The notes beneath the pieces are model-generated. The model saw only the letters and a list, made by a program, of their open reading frames with translations, ran no database searches and was not told where the DNA came from. The position numbers and the translations under genes are program-made. Shown here in pieces: positions 60,461 to 64,000 of a stretch of DNA of 64,000 nt; positions within the stretch are counted from its first letter, which is position 1, and each line of letters opens with the position of its first letter. The DNA is from Datisca glomerata (lineage: Eukaryota > Streptophyta > Magnoliopsida > Cucurbitales > Datiscaceae), in the NCBI GenBank assembly GCA_003255025.1, contig QANY01002371.1, forward strand, positions 1,860,037 through 1,924,036, written 5' to 3'.

Positions 60461-61584
60461 TACGTTCCCTCTCCGGACCTAGTACATATACGCTCCTGGG
60501 TAAATTCTTGTGTTCCTAACATGAGTTTGAAAGGGGTGTTTAGCCAGTCACATTATGTAATTATTTGGCTTTTAGCCAGTAACACTACTTAATAGCTACA
60601 AACAAAGGTGTCAGTTATTTCAGCAAGAGATTCTTTAGTTTATGTAAGGCAATGGTGTACACTAGTTTGACTTCAACCGATTCATTTTCATCGAGAAGTT
60701 TTGTGTAATCCATCGTTTAAAATCTGTTTACTAGTGGTGTTCGATGAATTTTTTAAAATAAAAAGTCTAATCTTTGAAAATTTATTTACTAGTGGTATTT
60801 GAGATTTATTCTTAGAGTTAATATTTTTAAAAAATAAAATTAAATCAAATCAACAATCAACAAAACCCTAGATTTTTAATAATTTGAAAATGTCAATAAT
60901 AACATTTCTTACTAAATCATATAATGGATTATATTTGTTAATCAAAATGTCAAAATAATTTATACGTTTAAATTAATATCCAAGCTTTTAACTTCTTTTA
61001 TACATACTATATTTTATTTTAGAGTACTAATAATACATAAATGACTATCTAACTTTGAATAATATTTAACAAATGGAACAATAAAAATTGTGTACTTGAA
61101 AGTAAAAAAAATATGTAAAAAATTATACAATGAAACAAAAGCAACCAACAAAAAGTAATTAAACTTATGGTAAGAATAAAAATAAAGTATTATTAGAACT
61201 AGACACTTTGTAAACAAAATCACATAAAATAAATAAACCACAATGAGTGAGGCCTAAAAATAAATTCACGAAAATTCAGTGTCAAAAAATGACATGAAGC
61301 ATAAAAAAAACAATTACCAATTAGCTAACTCAAGACCTCTCCTTAAGAGAAATGTGACAATTACCAATAAGGGTATTGGAGATAGTAAAATTTAAACTCA
61401 AGACCTCTCATTAAGAGAAAAAAGACAATTACCAATAAGCTAAGCCATTATTCATAGTGCCACCCTACAAATTAAACTTATTTATCAAGCAAAAATAATT
61501 GCTAGTGAAAATATCAAAATTCTAAAGTCGAGGGGTCAGGGGAGCACGTGCCCCCTAGGCCTAGTATAAATCTGCCACTAGGCA

Positions 61585-62365
61585 ATTTCATGTGTTCCTG
61601 AGTTTGAAAGGGATGTTTAGCTAGTGACATTCTGTAATTATCTTGTTTTTAGCCACTGACACTACTTATTAGCTACAAAAAAAGGTGTCAGTTCCTTCAG
61701 TAGGAGATTCTTTAGTTTATGTAAGGTAATGGTGTAAACTACTTTGACTTCAATCGATTCTTCTTCATCGAGAAGTTTGGTGTAATCGTCCGTTTCAAAT
61801 ATTTTTGTTTTAGAAAATATAAAATTAATGAACTATAGTTTGATTATTTGATTATAAAACTATCGTTCGAGTTTGGTTTGATTATAAAATTGATGAGTTT
61901 CGGTTATATGTGATTATAAATTCAATGAATTTTAGTGTTATTCAAATATTTTCAAGAACTTTGATTTGATTCGATGGTAATTTGATTTATTTTAGTTTTG
62001 ACTATACAACGGATGATTCAGTTTTGTATGGTGATTAAGGTGAAGAATTCTAACTTGGTTCAATTGTAAAATTGATGAATTTTATTATTAGTTATTCAGT
62101 TATAAAATTGATGATTCAGTTTGGTTTGTCGTAAAATTGATGAGCTTCAGTCGATTATATATGAAATTGATGATTTAGTGTAGTTCGGTTATAAAAAAAA
62201 TAATTTTCGTTTCCTTTTGATTGTAAAATTGATGAATGAAAATTTTAGTTTTACTATTCAATTCATGATTTGGTTTAGTTTGAATAAAAATTATAAATCC
62301 GATGGAATTCAATTGTTAATCATGATTGAAAAGTAAAATTGCATCGCAGTTCTAATTATATATTA
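61585..62365 (+). repeat. Array-closing block matching 45691-46470
   Basis: GTTTAGCTAGTGACATTCTG, CATCGAGAAGTTTGGTGTAA, then AT-rich TTGATTATAAAATTGATGA words ending GTTCTAATTATATATTATTC. Same order as at 45691-46470. The satellite starts immediately after it. Confidence 0.8.
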
Positions 62366-62371
62366 TTCTCT

Positions 62372-63635
62372 TGCCATGCCCAAAAGATTTAAATTTAGTC
62401 AAGTTTGTCTCATTGGGCCTAAACACGTCTTATTGGGTCTTTTTTACTCCGCATGGCACTAGAAGCACCTAAATGATCATCATACTCCAAATTCTTATCC
62501 AAAATGTGTATTGGGTGTCAAAATTCAGGTCAACTATATGCCATGCCCAAAAGATCCAAGTGTAGTCAAGTTCATCTCATTTGAGCCTTAACATGTTCCC
62601 CCTAGATCTTTTTTACTCTACATGGCACTAGAAGCACCTAAAATGACCACCACACTCCAAATTATTATCCAAAACGTATATTGGGTGTCAAAAGTTAGGT
62701 CGGGTACATGTCATACCCAAAAGATCCAAGTTTTACCAAGTTCATCTCATTTTGGCATGAACACGTCCATTGGTGGTCGTTTTGACTCTGCGTGGCACTA
62801 GAAGCACCTAATATGAACACAACACTCCAAATTCATATCCAAGGCGTGTATTGGTTGTCAAAATTTAGTCGAGTACATGTCATGTCCAAAAGAACCAAGT
62901 TTAGTCAATTTCACCTCATTTGGGCATAAACATGTCCCATTAGGCCTTTTTGACTTAGTATGGCACTAGAAGCACCAAAAACGTGTATTGAGTGTCAAAA
63001 TTCAGGTCAAGTACATTCCATGCCCAAAAGAACCAATTTTAGCTAAGTTCATCTCATTCAGGCCTAAACACGTCCATTAGATCGTTTTGACTCCGCATGG
63101 CAATAGAAGCACCTAAAATGACCACCACACTCCAAATTCTTATCTAAAACTTGTATTCGGTGTCAAAAGCCAGATCGTGTACATGTCTTTCCAAAAGATT
63201 CAAGTTTAGTTAAGTTCGTATCTTTTAGGCCTAAACACATCCTATTGGGTCCTTTTGACTCCTCATGGCATTAGAAGCATCTAAAACAACCACCACACTC
63301 TAAATTCTTATCCAAATGGTGTATTGGGTGTCAAAAGTCAGGTCAAGTACATGTCATACGGAATCCAAATTTAGCCATGTTCGTGTCATTTGGGTCTAAT
63401 CACATCTCATTGGGTCTTTTTGACTTTGCATGGCACAAGAACCACCTCAAATGACTTATACACTCTAAATTCTTATCCAAAACGTAACTGAGTTTCAAAA
63501 GTCAGGTTGACTACATGTCATGCCCAAAAGATTCAAGTTTAGTTAAGTTCATCTCATTTGGGCCTACACACGTCCCATTGGATTTTTGTGACTTCGCATG
63601 ACACTAGAAGTACCTAAAAAGACCACTGCTCTCCA
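62372..63635 (+). repeat. Satellite, unit about 168 bp, forward block (about 8 units)
   Basis: The word TGGCACTAGAAGCACC (or variant) falls at about 62453, 62623, 62793, 62961, 63098, 63266, 63431 and 63599, giving spacings of 165-170 with one unit of 137 (deletion around 62978). Other unit landmarks: ATGCCCAAAAGATCCAAG, TTCATCTCATTTGGGCCTAA, CACACTCCAAATTCTTATCC, GTATTGGGTGTCAAAA. Units differ by 10-20 percent by eye. Confidence 0.9.
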
Positions 63636-63639
63636 ATTG

Positions 63640-64000
63640 GATCATAGAGGTCATGTTCTAGTGCCATGTAGAGTAAAAAAATCTAATGGAACGTGTTTAA
63701 GTCTGAATGAGACGAACTTGGCTAAACTTAGATCTTTTAAGCATGACAGTACTTGACTTGACTTTTGACACCCAATACACGTTTTGGATAAGAATTTAGA
63801 GTGTGATGGTTATTTTATGTGCTTCTAGTGCCATGCGAAGTCAAAAATACTCAGTGGGACGTGTTTAGGCCCAAATGAGATGAACTTGACTAAACTTGGA
63901 TCTTTTGGGTATGATATGTACTCGACCTGACTTTTGACATCTAATACACATTTTTGGATAAAAAAATTGGAGTGTGGTGGTCATTTTAGGTACTTCTAGT
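63640..64000 (-). repeat. Same satellite in inverted orientation (at least 2 units, runs off the window)
   Basis: TTCTAGTGCCATG at about 63656 and 63826 (170 apart), with TTTTGACACCCAATACACGT, AACTTGACTAAACTTGGATC and ATGAGATGAACTTG: the reverse complement of the forward units. Confidence 0.9.

Larger units (their letters stand above)
54656..61800 (+). repeat. Tandem array of a ~1.57-kb unit, about 4.5 copies
   Basis: Marker TTACTATATATAC or its counterpart falls at 54731, 56295, 58243 (TATA lost: TTACTATGGAATTAC) and 59802. Spacings are 1564, 1948 and 1559; the long one contains a ~425-bp insert (57631-58055). A second marker, GTGTTTAGCCA...GTGTAATC, lies at about 55434, 57008, 58968, 60538 and 61615. 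Each unit carries two copies of a module (ACTCAAGACCTCTCC ... GGGGCACGTGCCCC ... CCTAGTATAAATC), a TATA-like motif, a purine-rich leader-like tract, and GATGGTGACTAGCTTATTTT. The last unit is shortened to about 1.08 kb. No protein-coding frame spans units. Confidence 0.85.

Noticed and set aside
60269..60592. 107-codon frame with a glycine run
   Set aside because: It is created by the poly-G tract with an ambiguous base, and sister units have no such frame.
1..64000. Integrated pararetrovirus sequence
   Set aside because: The reverse-transcriptase remnants have copia or LINE domain order and wording (YVDD after integrase; FGDD with LINE linker). I saw no movement-protein or coat-protein-like region.

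Overview
This looks like pericentromeric or otherwise repeat-rich heterochromatin of a flowering plant, probably a eudicot. The DNA is very AT-rich. I found no intact protein-coding gene, rRNA gene, tRNA gene or CRISPR array. Almost all recognisable coding sequence is decayed transposable-element protein: four Ty1/copia relics, one L1-type LINE and loose copia fragments. The one clear cellular gene is a broken, multi-exon fragment of the DEG7 protease gene carried inside a CACTA DNA transposon.

Layout. 1-8125: a minus-strand copia element (X) with a gypsy-like LTR inserted in its integrase, its own LTR at about 3742-4121, a non-coding spacer, and the 5' LTR and primer-binding site of a plus-strand copia (Y). 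8126-8358: a minus-strand copia reverse-transcriptase piece. 8359-13659: the CACTA element with DEG7 exons. 13660-16999: a second, diverged copy of 3938-8125, so the block is a segmental tandem duplication. 16817-25643: the copia Y body and 3' LTR, with a third copia (W, minus strand) nested in its integrase. 25644-31610: a GC-rich palindrome cluster, ~70-bp and 38-bp tandem repeats, microsatellites, and a truncated Mutator-like element (MULE) carrying an array of short palindromes. 31611-34017: AT-rich DNA with a 223-bp near-perfect hairpin and a possible exon cut by a copia LTR. 35076-36947: the LINE. 36948-43345: a fourth copia (Z, minus strand) whose gag is interrupted by a 2,625-bp MULE with a perfect 9-bp target duplication. 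44400-62365: a family of repeats, including a tandem array of ~1.57-kb units and a solo gypsy-like LTR at 50337-52410. 62372-64000: a ~168-bp satellite that reverses orientation near 63640.

How it fits together. The window is layered insertion: gypsy LTR into copia X, copia W into copia Y, MULE into copia Z, CACTA at the edge of a duplication, a copia LTR into a possible exon. Unequal exchange and inverted filler DNA came on top. No gene set acts as a pathway. The most interesting items are the DEG7-carrying CACTA, the MULE-borne palindrome array, the long hairpin, the 1.57-kb array with repeated TATA-like motifs, and the inverting satellite.

Limits: calls rest on reading translations and repeats by eye. 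Boundaries marked 'about' may be off by tens of bases, and no database search was possible.
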